A DNA stretch of 62,000 nucleotides from Symbiodinium natans (taxonomy: Eukaryota > Sar > Dinophyceae > Suessiales > Symbiodiniaceae): NCBI GenBank assembly GCA_905221605.1, contig CAJNDS010000247.1, positions 810,638 to 872,637 of the forward strand. Reading direction: 5' to 3'. The position numbers and the translations under genes are program-made. Shown piece by piece: positions 19,300 to 29,585 of the stretch. The notes under the pieces are model-generated. The model worked only from the letters and a program-made list of their open reading frames with translations. It did not search any database and was not told the origin of the DNA. Each line of letters begins with the position of its first letter. Position 1 is the first letter of the stretch.

Positions 19300-20521
19300 G
19301 CCCAGGCTACCATTGTCTGATGTCCCGGCCTCCTCGGCCGGCCATCGCCGAAGGCAGAGGCTCGTGGTTTTCCGCCTTCCTGGCGCCTCAGGGTTTAAGG
19401 TCGTTTAGGGTTTACTGCGGTTCAGGGTTTTAGGCTTTTGGGCTTGTGTGTTTGTGTGAACGCGTGCCGTCCGTGGGTGCGTGCAGGCATGCAGGCGCGC
19501 GTGCGTACATGGGTGGGTGGGTGGGTGGGTGGGTAGAAGAGAGAAAGGGCTCGACAGCCACCCAAAGAATCTTTACAAGCAGCGCATCCGTCGCAGCAAG
19601 TCCATGCTCGGTTGAACAAAATGTGCAGGCTTTATACAGATTCATACATATGGGAGATGGGTTAGCGGTGAGCTATCATAAGGCCCCAAATATTTCGGAT
19701 ACCAAAAAGGGGCCAAACAATTCGAGAAGTGACCACACGTCTTTCTGTGACAGGTTCTAGTTGGACAAAGCCATCGTCAGGCAGGGCTCGGGCTCACGTT
19801 GATGTTTCACAATGGAAGACAGGTCAACCCAGTTCGATGACTTGTGCCACATTGGCACGCTTTGAGATATTCATATAGTTCGTATGCAGGGATTCAATGG
19901 GTGAGTTTCAGTGAGTTTTGGTGATTTGTGTCGCAGCATTTTGCCAGCACTCGCCGGGGGTGATACGGGTCGTGGGAGGTCGTGTGTGATCCTTTGGATG
20001 TTCATAGGCAGCCCTCTACTCATGACTTCTAAAGTCGCAGGTGTTCGGGGCTGGGCGTGGTGGTTTCCTAGGACGCCGGCCGTGAAGTGAGTGAGGGCAT
20101 TGGTTTGATTGATGGAGGTTGTCAACCCCAACCACTCAGTATTCGACCGAAGTGGGTCTACGCATTTAATTCTCACCACGAGTGTGTGCCCAGAGTATCC
20201 GTGTTCGGCCCGGCACGTCTACATATACAATTGCATGTACACGTAATATGCATATCTTTAACTCTCTGTCTGTCTTTCTTGAATTCTATGCAAGTTGCAG
20301 GCATGTTCGCTTTGAGTATGGTTGCTTGACAAACACCTTGCTCTGCGCCCACAGACAGGCACCCTAACTCCATGGATCGTGGCCCAGGTGGTTCCCGAAG
20401 GGTCCGCCGAAACTCTTCGCGCGTTAGCCTGCGTAATGCAGACGATGCGTGCCCTGGCTGCGACTGCCACATGAGGGGCCCAGGGCACTGTGTGGACTTG
20501 TAGGTCAGGGTTCCCTTAAAG
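19300..20521. other. no well-supported gene
   Basis: It contains telomere-like words at 19,386-19,435, a GT-rich run and (GGTG)n at 19,447-19,545, and several open frames on both strands. A possible + coding piece lies at 19,785-19,880 after AGGCAG|G. Confidence 0.4.
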
Positions 20522-20725
20522 GTACCTTGCAATCGAATTCTTAGACCACTGCCAAGTGGGCGTATGCAGGGCAATGGAGGGCTTGCGTGGGAGATGCCCA
20601 GTAGTGCAGGCCTACCCTGGACCCGTAAGCAGACTGCCATCCTGTTGCCAATTCCAGACGTTGAGGACTACAGGCCGCTGCATTCTGAAGTGCTACCGTC
20701 TGCTCAGCAGTCTTCTCACATGTGA
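20522..20725 (+). CDS. 66-codon coding piece, unknown product
   Basis: After CTTAAAG|G the frame reads GNGGLAWEMPSSAGLPWTR then AILLPIPDVEDYRPL and ends in TGA at 20,723. The PIP...YRPL pattern faintly recalls the first reverse-transcriptase block of LINE elements, but no second block is present, so I do not call it one. Confidence 0.35.
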   Translation, partial: VPCNRILRPLPSGRMQGNGGLAWEMPSSAGLPWTRKQTAILLPIPDVEDYRPLHSEVLPSAQQSSHM

Positions 20726-20878
20726 GACATGTGAGATCGTGAGCATATTATTAGGGCCGGCTACATAAGATCGGGTTGACTGCCAACTTGTAGACTACGA
20801 AAAAAACGACCCTGTGTTTTTGAAAGGAAGCTGGCGGCAGTTTGGTCAGGATCCCAGCTGCTGCTGTCAGATGGTAGC

Positions 20879-21229
20879 ATGCGTGGCGGATCTTTCGTTG
20901 TAAGTGTCAGTAGAGGTGTTGTACTCTTCCTGAATCGTGCCAGACATTTCTACTTCCTGCTGTGGTCATCTGTCTGGCTTCATGCGTGCACCACGCACTT
21001 TACACGCAGGATCGGGCAGGATCTTGAAACATGGGTCCCCGGTCCCCGGTGTCGGCACATTCCACTCTATGATGCACCCAAATATCCTTCCGCCTATTTT
21101 CAGGTCGGGTTCCTTGCCAAATCCTGTTCGCATGCTGTCGAGCTTCCAAAAGACAGGCTCGCTTGCCAGATGTGCCTGCTACGACATGCGCACATCCACG
21201 GAGGGTCTATAGGGTCTGGGGCTTCATAG
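20879..21229 (+). CDS. possible coding region, 116 codons
   Basis: ATG 20,879 to TAG 21,227 is open and includes VELPKDRLACQMCLLRHAH. A second frame is also open over 91 codons. Composition gives no clear choice. Confidence 0.25.
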   Translation: MRGGSFVVSVSRGVVLFLNRARHFYFLLWSSVWLHACTTHFTRRIGQDLETWVPGPRCRHIPLYDAPKYPSAYFQVGFLAKSCSHAVELPKDRLACQMCLLRHAHIHGGSIGSGAS

Positions 21230-21267
21230 CGATTGTGTGGTCATGTTTCTAGTTTGGAAAAATAACT

Positions 21268-21304
21268 CCTAAACCCTAAACCCTAAACCCTAAACCCTAA
21301 ACCC
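21268..21304 (-). repeat. (CCCTAAA)n, five units
   Basis: A perfect short telomere-type run with the CCCTAAA strand on +. Confidence 0.9.
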
Positions 21305-21383
21305 CCACCTTAAGCCCTGAGCCCTAAACCCACCGGTCGGCTGTCCGGCTTTGCGCCAAGTAGGAGCCCTGACTGTGCCTGTG

Positions 21384-21508
21384 AATATATAGTATATATG
21401 GAGTATATATAGTATATCTAGTACATGTAGTATATCTCCTAGACAAAGTGTGTATATATATATATATATGCATATACACACATATATATATATATGTGTA
21501 TATATTTA
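21384..21508. repeat. TA-rich microsatellite cluster
   Basis: Alternating GTATATATGG/AGTATAT and (TA)n blocks. No exon is assigned nearby. Confidence 0.8.
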
Positions 21509-21535
21509 TGCTTCCCCCCACATTTTGGCGACTTG

Positions 21536-21776
21536 CAACAGTTCCCGTAGCATGCTATATCATTTCTTCTTACGACACCGCCTGAAACACCCTGAAAAAC
21601 AAAAGTGCATCAGCAAAGCATCAAAACAAAAACCTTCTAGCTTACGCACCCCTTCCACTGAAAACCGCCCTAAACCCTCTTGTTGATAAGATATATCCGC
21701 ACAGTTCCCGTAGCGTGCTATATCATTTCTTCTTAAGAGACGTACAACCACCTGGGTCACTCTGAAAAACAAAAAT
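21536..21776. repeat. two copies of an about 70-bp direct repeat
   Basis: ACAGTTCCCGTAGC.TGCTATATC occurs at about 21,538 and 21,703. Each copy continues with TTCTTCTTA and, after about 25 bp, CTGAAAAACAAAA. Confidence 0.8.
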
Positions 21777-22120
21777 GTAACACCGTGAGGGTTTTAACCT
21801 TATACTAGTAGGGCTAACCCCGTGAGGGTTTTAGAGAGAAAGCCTGAACGGCCCTAAACCTTTGAACCCTAGAGGATTAAGTGGTTTCCAAATCCAAGGT
21901 CTGGGCATGTATACCTTCAGCGCCTATAGGGTTAAAACCTCTGAGCCTTTTAGAGCCCTGCAGGGCTTTAGCGTTCTGATCCGAAAGGGAAATGCGAAGG
22001 TTGGAACTCCACGGGCTTAGGTTTAAATGCCTAAATCTTGAACCCTAAATCTTTAAACCTGAACCCTATGGGGTTCAAAGGTTAAGGGTTTAGGGTTAAT
22101 TGCCGACTTATGTTTAAATT
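21777..22120. other. AAACCTTGAACC-type degenerate repeat, no gene
   Basis: CGTGAGGGTTTTA occurs twice (about 21,783 and 21,820) and the rest is built of GGGTTAAAACC and CCTAAACCTTG words. Confidence 0.5.
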
Positions 22121-22402
22121 CCTAAACCTTAAACCTTAAACCTTTGAACCTTTGAACCTTTGAACCTTTGAACCTTTGAACCTTGAAACCTTTAAACCTT
22201 TAAACCTTTGAACCTTTGAACCTTTGAACCTTTAAACCTTTAGACCTTTAAACCTTTGAACCTTTGAACCTGCGAACCTTTGAACCTTTAAACCTTTAAA
22301 CCTTTAAACCTTTAAACCTTTAAACCTTTAAACCTTTAAACCTTTAAACCTTTAATCCTTTAAACCTTTAAACCTTTAAACCTTTAAACCTTAACCCTAT
22401 AG
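22121..22402. repeat. (AACCTTTRA)n array
   Basis: About 30 units of 8-9 bp, AACCTTTGA and AACCTTTAA, form homogeneous sub-blocks. It looks like a diverged relative of the telomere-type heptamer. Confidence 0.9.
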
Positions 22403-22859
22403 GGTTTAAAGATTAAGGGTTTGGGCTTGATTGCTCAACCCGAAAGGGTTTCGGGGCTTCTCTTTAAACCCCTAAACCCTCAACCGATAGGTCTCTAGAG
22501 AATAAGCCTTAACAAAAAAGCCAGGGAGCGCAGTGGAGCGGAGGGGGGGACAGGGGTCCTGGCTGTGTGGAGACCCTGGTACCCTCGCCGTCCCCCCGCT
22601 TCCCCCCCCCCCCTGTTTTATAAGCAACCTTGATGCTTGTAAGCAATATGTTGTGTGACAAAACTCTTCCCAACCAAGATTGAGTACGCATGTTACGTAC
22701 CAACTCATGCATATTGTGAATGCGTAAGCCTGAAGCCTGTAGGTTTAGAGGTTAAGGGTTTAGGTTTAACAGCTTAATAGGGTTTCGGCTTGAGAGCACA
22801 AGGCTACGAGGACAAGCTGAGGTGGACAACAACATGTATACATGAAGCAGGTTTCGCTG

Positions 22860-23320
22860 CACTAAGATCTAAGATTTTAGATATCACATGGGCTTTCAAG
22901 GGTAATCTCGGACTACCAAAACAGACCTGTTAAATTAAAACGGAAAGCTTTGACATCTAAAATGGCCGGGATCCAAGATCTAAGACTCAAGATTTTCCAG
23001 GACTCTTGCCGAAACATCTTGGAATCCCAAATCTCGAAAACCGGCCGTTTCAATTGAATCGAAATGTTTTCAACTGAAACGGCCGGGATCCAAGATCCAA
23101 GATTTTGCAGGACACTTGCCGAGACAGCTTGGAATCCCAAATCTCGAAAGCCGGCCGTTTCAATTGAAACGGAAACGTTTCAATTGAAACAACCCGAACC
23201 TAAGATGGAGGATTCCAAGATGCCTTCGGCGACAGCCCTGAAGAATCTTGGATCTTGGATCTTGGATCCCGACCGTTTCAATTGAAACGCCGGCCGTTTC
23301 AATTCAAACGGCCAGAATAC
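22860..23320. repeat. repeat with CGTTTCAATTGAAACG palindromes
   Basis: The palindrome GTTTCAATTGAAAC and variants occur about seven times, separated by GGGATCCAAGATC..AAGATTTT and CGGCCG words. The order suggests about 100-bp units at 22,930, 23,045, 23,150 and 23,270. I assign no gene here. Confidence 0.75.
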
Positions 23321-23485
23321 ACGATGATCCCAGATGCATGATTTCGAGATGTCTCAATGACAGGCCTGGATTTAGACATAGTTGTGCTCATTGTGAAGCA
23401 GACGTAGTTGTTGCATTGTGTTGTGAAGCAGACAGAGTTGTTTCATTATGAGAAAAAGGCACCGAAACGGTAGATCTTTGGGCAG

Positions 23486-23725
23486 GGGGGGGGGGGGGGG
23501 GGGGGGTACTGTATATACATATATATATATATAATATATATATATATACATATATATATATAGATACATATATACATATATATCAAGTGTATATATAGTG
23601 TATATATAGTGTATATATACATATACATATATATAGTGTATATATATATAGAGTCTATTATATATATATAGTACATATAGTGTACATATATATATATATA
23701 GTATAAATAGTTTATCTATCTGGAG
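23486..23725. repeat. G21 run followed by TA-rich microsatellite
   Basis: A run of about 21 G is followed by ACTGTATATAC and more than 200 bp of (TA)n with GTGTATATATAG units. Confidence 0.85.
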
Positions 23726-23861
23726 ATGTCAGCCCACACTCTGTCGGAAGAATCCGAAACCTGCTTACGGCTTTGGTTTGGGGCTTTGAAGCTTGATAGT
23801 CCAACGCCTTGTCAACCTCCATTGAGAACGTACAAGTTTCCTATAAATCACAACCAAAGCC

Positions 23862-24449
23862 TTGGAACCTGAAACGGAAGCCCCCCGAAACCCCCAAGAG
23901 GAACATGAAAGCCTTCAAATTCAGACGATTTGGTTCATACAAGCCCGACAAAGGATGCAGGGACAAAGTGGTACAGCCCCATCCCTCAGATTTGATCCAT
24001 GGGCAAACAAGTTCGTCCACCAGCGACGAGCTACAATGACTGGAACAACCTGGAAGCAGACCTTCTCCAGCACAATGCCTTGAATACCCTGAACCTTAAT
24101 CCCTGAACGCTAAACCGGCGCTGTAGCGGAGGCCCAAAGAATGTCGTCCGCTCGCTGGCATTGCTGATGAATCAGCAGCATGAACTGCAAGTTGTCTTGG
24201 GAAATATAGGGGTCGGAATAATTACTGACAGCATTCTCTTACGGCCTCCTTCTATTTATACGATAATCACCTCCCAAAACCCTATTCTAAGCATTAGTGA
24301 AGGCCCCAGTAGTAGGCGTTTGCGGTTCTGTGGGTGCGGAGTCCAGGGATTACTTAGGGGCGTTCGGCCCTCCGATTCTGCAGATCTCCGGTACCGTGGT
24401 GGGTGGCACCTACTTGCCTCATCTAATCTTCGACATTCATAGGCCATAA
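23862..24449 (+). CDS. candidate gene carrying family A element A3
   Basis: An open stretch from about 23,862 reads RQRMQGQSGTAPSLRFDP; near 24,010 the better frame moves over and reads YNDWNNLEADLLQHNA (ATG 23,998 also opens it). The next piece ends at 24,200 with VVRSLALLMNQQHELQVV. Element A3 follows, then 24,316-24,449 (TAA) reads RDYLGAFGPPILQISG. The junction across A3 is phase 1 with a GA donor (TTGG|GAAATA) and GTAGTAG|G acceptor. Third positions in these last two pieces are about 65 percent G/C. No family is recognised. Confidence 0.5.
24201..24315 (+). mobile_element. family A inverted-repeat intron element, copy A3
   Basis: It has ATATAGGGGTCGGAATAATT at the left, TTCTCTTACGGCCTCC and ATACGATAATCACC inside, and TTCTAAGCATTAGTGAAGGCC at the right. 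The 115-bp stretch from GAAATA to GTAGTAG equals the intron needed by the flanking frames. Confidence 0.7.
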
Positions 24450-24523
24450 CCCCATGTCCGTAGAGTGGTTCACATCATCTTATGCCTGCTTGCAGCACTT
24501 GAGGGTATACAGCATGGTGTGAG

Positions 24524-24953
24524 CGAGCCAAGAGTTAGGGCCCGCGTTCCATGTTCGGAGGGAGGAGCCTTGTCTCAATGGCGTGAGGCAGGAAGTACAA
24601 GAGTACCTTCGGTTTTACTCCTACAAGCTCGGTAAGAGGCAAGAGATTCTTGAGCACTCATGGCCTATAGCTATGCCGGGGGAGCCCGCACGATGCGAGC
24701 CGTTCAGCACGAAGCCCCGTCTGCGCATGACATGGGTCCTACACGGTTGCTTGGGAAGCGGTTGGCTGCAGAAGCCCAAAGGATCCGGGGCTCTCTGAGG
24801 CTTAAGTTTTCGGTTGGTCCTTTAAACCCTAAACCCTAAACCCTAAACCCTAAACTAATACTCTGAGTGCGTGATCGACTGTCAGGTGGAATCTGGAGTA
24901 TCCTGCCGGTGTTTGCTGCCGCGTGCCAGCACCGGTATTTGATGATTCGTTGA
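24524..24953 (+). CDS. candidate three-exon gene, unknown product
   Basis: Exons are 24,524-24,631 (G|GTAAGA donor), 24,772-24,816 (GGCTGCAG, G|GTCCTT donor) and 24,886-24,953 (ACTGTCAG|G, TGA). All junctions are phase 1. The first reads VRQEVQEYLRFYSYKL and the last IWSILPVFAAACQHRYL. The second intron, 69 nt, is mainly four CCCTAAA heptamers. The start is not included. No family is recognised. Confidence 0.55.
24817..24885 (-). repeat. 69-nt intron built on (CCCTAAA)4
   Basis: GTCCTTTAAACCCTAAACCC... runs to ACTGTCAG. Flanking exons are phase 1 on both sides. Confidence 0.55.
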
Positions 24954-25080
24954 GTTGTGCTTTCAGATCACGAGTTTGTAGCCGTTGTTCACGCTTACAG
25001 GGAATCACCTTGACGGCGAAACTAAGAAAACATGAGCTGAGCTCTGGCAGTCCTGAAAAAACACAACAGGGTGGTAACTG

Positions 25081-25222
25081 GTCTCGCATTTGGGGGCTGG
25101 TAAAACTGCGCATCGGGGAGCATCCAGATTTGGGGACTCACACTTAGGAAACCACATCGAACCGTTGAAGGGTTGTTGTTGTCGATGTGTGGGGAGCGTC
25201 CACATTGGGGAATCGCACCATG
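25081..25222. repeat. dispersed repeat, related to 56,921-57,060
   Basis: GGGAGCATCCAGATTTGGG and, 76 bp on, GGGAGCGTCCACATTGGGGA match a pair 70 bp apart at 56,961 and 57,031. On the minus strand both copies can read IWMLPDA.FYQ. GGAGC.TCCA words also occur near 25,357, 25,423, 15,177 and 36,399. Confidence 0.6.
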
Positions 25223-25634
25223 GTGGCAAGTTGGCCCAAGGCACGCTTCAAAGATGATCTGGGGTGCGTGTGCCAAACCGCCGCCACAATTTTCAAACAC
25301 ATCAGCGTCTGCCCGCTGTCATGAGTTTCGAGCCCTCACGCGTTGACACTGACCCGCAGCGTCCACATTGGGGTTTCCTGTTTGCTGAGGCGTGTGTCTG
25401 ACACTGCTGTGCAATTCTCTCCAGGAGCGTCCACGCAGATACATCCACTCCTAGTAAGCCCAGCAGTGAAGGCAGTGCATGATGCTTCAGTGATCTTGTC
25501 GTTTGGAGTTGCGGAGGTCAGGGGGTTGAGGTTGAGGTGAACTCAACCCTCAACCCTTCGAACTCTGCGAACATGGAGGATTTCGTACACAGGGGTTTCG
25601 GCTCCCCCCCGCTTTTTTTGTTGGCGTGGGGGAG

Positions 25635-25881
25635 GAGATCTCTAACGCTGGGACTACAAGAAGATACATCTTGTAACCTTTTAGCGGACGTGGAGGCTTT
25701 CCCTGTGGGACACGTCAGCAGTCTAGGCACTCAGCATGACAATGCCCTCTCTAATCTATATCCCCCTTGGGAAATATTTTTTGTCTATATAAAACCCAAG
25801 AGGATATTCAAAATATGATGTTTATAAAGGTTCTAAGGGGAGTATACTAATATGTTGTTACAGTGTGATTTCATATTGTAG
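25635..25881 (+). CDS. candidate two-exon gene carrying family E element E1
   Basis: Exon 25,635-25,770 (GGGGGAG|G) reads SLTLGLQEDTSCNLLAD and HDNALSNLYPPW. After element E1 a short terminal exon 25,864-25,881 (TTACAG, TAG) follows in phase 0 with a GA donor (TTGG|GAAATA). A possible upstream piece with ATG lies at 25,573. The final exon is only five codons, so the junction is weak. Confidence 0.35.
25771..25863 (+). mobile_element. family E inverted-repeat intron element, copy E1
   Basis: Left end TATATCCCCCTTGGGA (from 25,756) and right end TTCTAAGGGGAGTATA are inverted repeats. Copy E2 at 55,308-55,440 shares both ends and an ATTCAAAATATGATGTTTATAAAGG-like core. Confidence 0.6.
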
Positions 25882-26080
25882 CATTTTATGTGGTGTAATA
25901 TGTAGGATCGTTTAGACTTCCTTCCGCATGCAATGTACAACATAACAGGTAGAATATGCCACATGAATAACAAAATGTAGTATGTATAATTGTGTGTGAG
26001 CATATATATATATATATATATATTCATGTAATATGCCATTTAATATGCACAGGTACATACATATACGTGTATGTTTGTCT
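25864..26080. other. AT-rich stretch with (TA)n, no supported gene
   Basis: Low-GC DNA with GTAATATGTAGG, ACATGAATAAC and a (TA)11 run at about 26,000-26,022. Confidence 0.5.
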
Positions 26081-26112
26081 GTATCAGGTGATAGCTATAA
26101 CAAGATCTCAAG

Positions 26113-26433
26113 CCACAACAGTCGGCCCAAACAAGCATCGTGAGGCAAGTACCACGCGGTGTCGAGTTTGGTGGTGTTTTTGCTCCGCTCGGCGTCTCGC
26201 CTCTCAAGCATGCTGCCATGTGGTTTTCCGGCTCTTGGGTGCTTGTGGTTTTAGGTTTAGGGTTTAGGGTTTAGGGTTTAGGGTGGCTCTTGGGTGGTGC
26301 GGCGCGTTGTTGTCGCGCATAGGATGACCAGCAACCTGCCGAGATTTCGAGGAGGAAGTTGATGCAAGGGTTCACACTTCATCACCAGTACACCAGTAAA
26401 TGTTCTTTCCCAGCAAGTCTTTGCTTTGTGTAG
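26113..26433 (+). CDS. candidate two-exon gene, GC donor
   Basis: Piece 26,113-26,144 ends GTGAG|GCAAGT, a consensus GC donor. The next exon 26,332-26,433 (ATGACCAG, TAG) reads AEISRRKLMQGFTLHHQYT and joins in phase 0. The 187-nt intron contains four TTTAGGG units at 26,252-26,285. Confidence 0.4.
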
Positions 26434-26842
26434 GTTCACTGCGAGCGCAGTGCATCAGTGCATCCTTCAACTGAGGAGCTGAGCCACAAATGCAAGCCTG
26501 CGTGGCAGCTCGCCCACAGATTATGCTTTGGTGGCTTGCGGTGCTGTGTTGGCAGGAATATGTTAGAATAGAAGCTGCACGGGCATGCGCGAGGCCCGCC
26601 AGGTGTGTTTTCATTTCGAGTATACAACGAGTATTCTATGTGCTCTTCGTGGGATGCGTTGGAATGCCGCCACATTGTCGACCCTGACTAAGCCTTGACT
26701 TTGAACCTTTCTCTTCGAAGTTTTTTGGCTTCTTCACCCCAGCAAAGCTCTGCAGCAAAACTCTCTGGCTAAACCTGCTCCAACCCTAAACTCCCTAAAC
26801 CCTACACCACGATGATATAAGAGCCAAAAGCTCTACCCCCTC

Positions 26843-27901
26843 ATGTCCGCGTACTTGCACTACAAGATCCAAAAGGTTCCCCCCCCCCCCATGTTCGACC
26901 TGCTGAGGAACCCCAACTCTGCCTGGCAGTGTAGCAGCTGCAAGTTCATGCACCTACAGGAGAAGTCGGGGGCAGAATTTGGTGGGTTTCGGGTTCTGTC
27001 TTCGGGATATTGGGGCCTACGTGCTTTAGAACTTCGTTGAGGGGTGGGGTGCTTGATGTTTCGAGGCCTGAGTCGGCTTTCTGCATTTAAGACCTAGGCA
27101 CTTGGGGCTAGGACCCAGAGTAGGCCCTTATTCACTTTTTTTCGGGTTTAGGCTCCCTTATAATCCCCTTTAAACCAGACCCTTTTTGTTACTAGGTTAC
27201 TCTTGGGTCTAGTAGGCCTGAAACGCTTGATTTTGGTTAGGCCATCAGGTATCAGATTGTGATGTATGATTCCATATGATTCCTCAAACTACACTGGGAA
27301 GTGCCGCCATCGCTACCCTAGTGATGCTTGCAACTATCATGAGCTGTTCTGGCGATTCTGGCCACAAACTGCTCCCACTGACATGTCTCCATTGTCCACC
27401 CCCACGTGCGGCGGAAGCGATCCCTGCCTTTGAAATGGCCATGCCGAAGAGCTCCCGAAGCACCAAACAGGGTTTCGGGGTAGATGAGGGTAGTTCCGGA
27501 AGAGCCCAAGAGCCCTGACCCTCGACTCCCAGACCGTGCTGACTGTTCTGCTTGCTTGCAGGGAGACTTCGTGTGCAATATGTGCGGCTCCGTCCGCGGC
27601 GCGAACCTCGAGGACCCCCGGGCTCCGGTCTTTAACATTTTTCGGCTTGAGGGCCGAAAGGTAAGGGCTTTCAGGCCTGCAACGATCCTCTTGACTCCAA
27701 ATCCGCCAAAGCGAATTCACCGGCCCATGACCCCACTGCGATCAACTACTGTAAACCTCCTTCTAGGGTACGGCAAGTATTGAAAACAAGCACAAAAAGG
27801 CTGCCAGCAAAATGGGAAAAAACACCCAAAAGACTTTTAAGGCCAAAGCTTCTTTGAAAGGCTGGTGGGCTTCTCGGATTCCGTCCTTTTTGGGGCCCTG
27901 A
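26843..27901 (+). CDS. RanBP2-type zinc finger protein
   Basis: Three exons give about 116 residues: 26,843-26,959, 27,562-27,660 and 27,767-27,901 (TGA), all phase 0. Splicing exon 1 to exon 2 creates W28-x-C30-x2-C33-x10-C44-x2-C47-G, followed by a basic tail. This is the RanBP2-type zinc finger spacing (W-x-C-x2-4-C-x3-N-x6-C-x2-C, here His for Asn). Such fingers bind ubiquitin or single-stranded RNA; which applies is not visible. Intron 1 (602 nt) has a GA donor, CTACAG|GAGAAG, and a TTGCTTGCAG|G acceptor. Intron 2 (106 nt) is AAAG|GTAAGG to TTCTAG|G. A C run at 26,879 encodes prolines. The start codon is tentative. Confidence 0.75.
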
Positions 27902-28149
27902 AGCCACCGCAAAACAAGCCCATGGAGGCAAGTCATCGTGGACCACAGGCTACTGTACTTGTGACAAAAGTTCTTTGGGGCCTCCTTTCTTAGTAAGGAG
28001 ATCGAATCTTTATGTCAACCCCTACCGAGCAACAAATGGCCGAAGACAGCAGCCCTCAACAGTCCCACGCTGTATAGCAGGCTGCTTCGAGGAACTCGGG
28101 AAACACAAGCAATGAGCGAGCATGGCAAGCTTTTGCGTCCCAGTGCAGA

Positions 28150-28187
28150 CAACCCTAAACCCTAAACCCTAAACCCTAAACCCTAAA
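28150..28187 (-). repeat. (CCCTAAA)n, five units
   Basis: A perfect telomere-type run, CCCTAAA on +. Neighbouring exons are not identified. Confidence 0.9.
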
Positions 28188-28427
28188 GACTTGATGAGAC
28201 CGTTGATTCCCAAGCTTGGGGCCCCAAACTCTGAGTCTGAGCCGTAAAGCCCAGAACCAACACGTAGACTGGTCCAGGAAGCAATATTCATTTGGCATTT
28301 TTTGTTTGGGGGGGTTTTTTTGTCAGTTAGTCCCCACCCTCGGTGTGGGGTTGTTAGATTTTAAACTCAACTCTGCTCCTCGCCCGGAACTCTTCTCCTC
28401 GCCCGGTCTACTCCTTGGTCATCCCTG

Positions 28428-29092
28428 GAGTGCCCAAGCCCAAAGTCTCCCCAAAGTCTCCCAAGCCCAGAGTCTCCCTAGAGTGCCAACCCAAAGTGCC
28501 CAACCCAGAGTCTCCCTGGTGTGTTCAACCCAGAGTCTCGCTGGAGCCCCAAAGTCTCCCTGGAGTGCCCAACCCAGTCCTGCTAGAGTGCCCAACCCAG
28601 AGTCTGCCTCGTGTGTTCAACCCAGAGTCTCCCTGGAGTGCGCAACCGGAGTGCCCAACCCAGAGTCCCCAGCCCCGCAACCCCAGAGTCTCCCTAGAGG
28701 CCCTAGAGTGCCCAACCCAGAGTCTCCCTGGTGTGTTCAACCCTGGAGTGCGCAACCCCACATTCTCCCTGAAATGCCCAAACCCCAAATTTGAAAGTCG
28801 GAGTCAGTGCCCAACCCCAGAGTCCCGGAGTGCCCAGGCCCAGAGTCGTGCCCAACCCCAAAGTCTTTCTGGAGTGCCCTACCCAGACTGTCCCAGTCCA
28901 ACCGCGGACCCCGAACCAAAGTGTCCCCGGAGTGCCCAGCCCCGAAGTCTCCCTGCAGTGCCCAACCTCAAATATTTTTCCTGGAATGTGCAATCTAGAG
29001 TGTTTTGGGGTTCAGCCCCAGAGTCTCCCTGCAGTGCCTAATTCCCAAAGTCTCCCTAAAGTCCCTGGAGTGCCCAACCCCAGACTAACTCT
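28428..29092. repeat. about 27-bp minisatellite
   Basis: The unit resembles CCCAGAGTCTCCCTGGAGTG plus CCCAAC, with about 24 degenerate copies and some deletions. Frames of up to 208 codons on + and 96 on - come from the repeat and translate to imperfect PESPWSAQ-like units. A real repeat protein cannot be excluded but has no other support. Confidence 0.85.
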
Positions 29093-29585
29093 ACCAAGAG
29101 AGGGTGGGGATGTTCGAAGTAACATAATTTGTTTGTTTTTATCTTATTATTTTGTGTTTTGAGCGGCGGGGGGGGGGGTCCCTGGTCTTTTGCTTTCTTG
29201 GTCCTCGGCTCTCCCTTCTTGTCCTGCCCTTCCGTTGCTTTGGGGTTTCCGGGTCCTTCGGGAGATGTGGACTACACCTTTATAGAGGAGTGCGTAGCTT
29301 ATGTTTGTATGTAGTAAGTGTACACTGCTTAATTAGGATTGAGGTCTGTAGAACACAAGCAACAGTAACAAAATAAAATAAACACATACATATAATCTAT
29401 ATATATATAATCTAATTTAATCTAATGACATAATAAAAAAAATTAAAAATCTATTAAAATACAATACAACTTCATATGATATGATATGATATGATATGAT
29501 ATGATATATAGTACCTTCCCCAAAGACCTACGCTTTAGCGGTTTTTAAGGGAGGGCACGCCAGAACTCAGCCAAGAACCCACCGA
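29093..29585. other. no supported gene; AT-rich with ATATG repeat
   Basis: It contains a G10 run at 29,168-29,178, AT-rich DNA from 29,370 and (ATATG)n near 29,473-29,507. Confidence 0.5.

Noticed and set aside
20522-20725. LINE reverse transcriptase fragment (PIP...YRPL)
   Set aside because: Only one short pattern matches. No catalytic YxDD motif or further RT block is found within reach.
22860-23320. CRISPR-like array
   Set aside because: Units are palindromes of unequal spacing with similar, not unique, spacers, and the context is eukaryotic.
27276-27518. 80-codon frame with signal-peptide-like start
   Set aside because: It falls inside the 602-nt intron required by the zinc finger and has no independent support.
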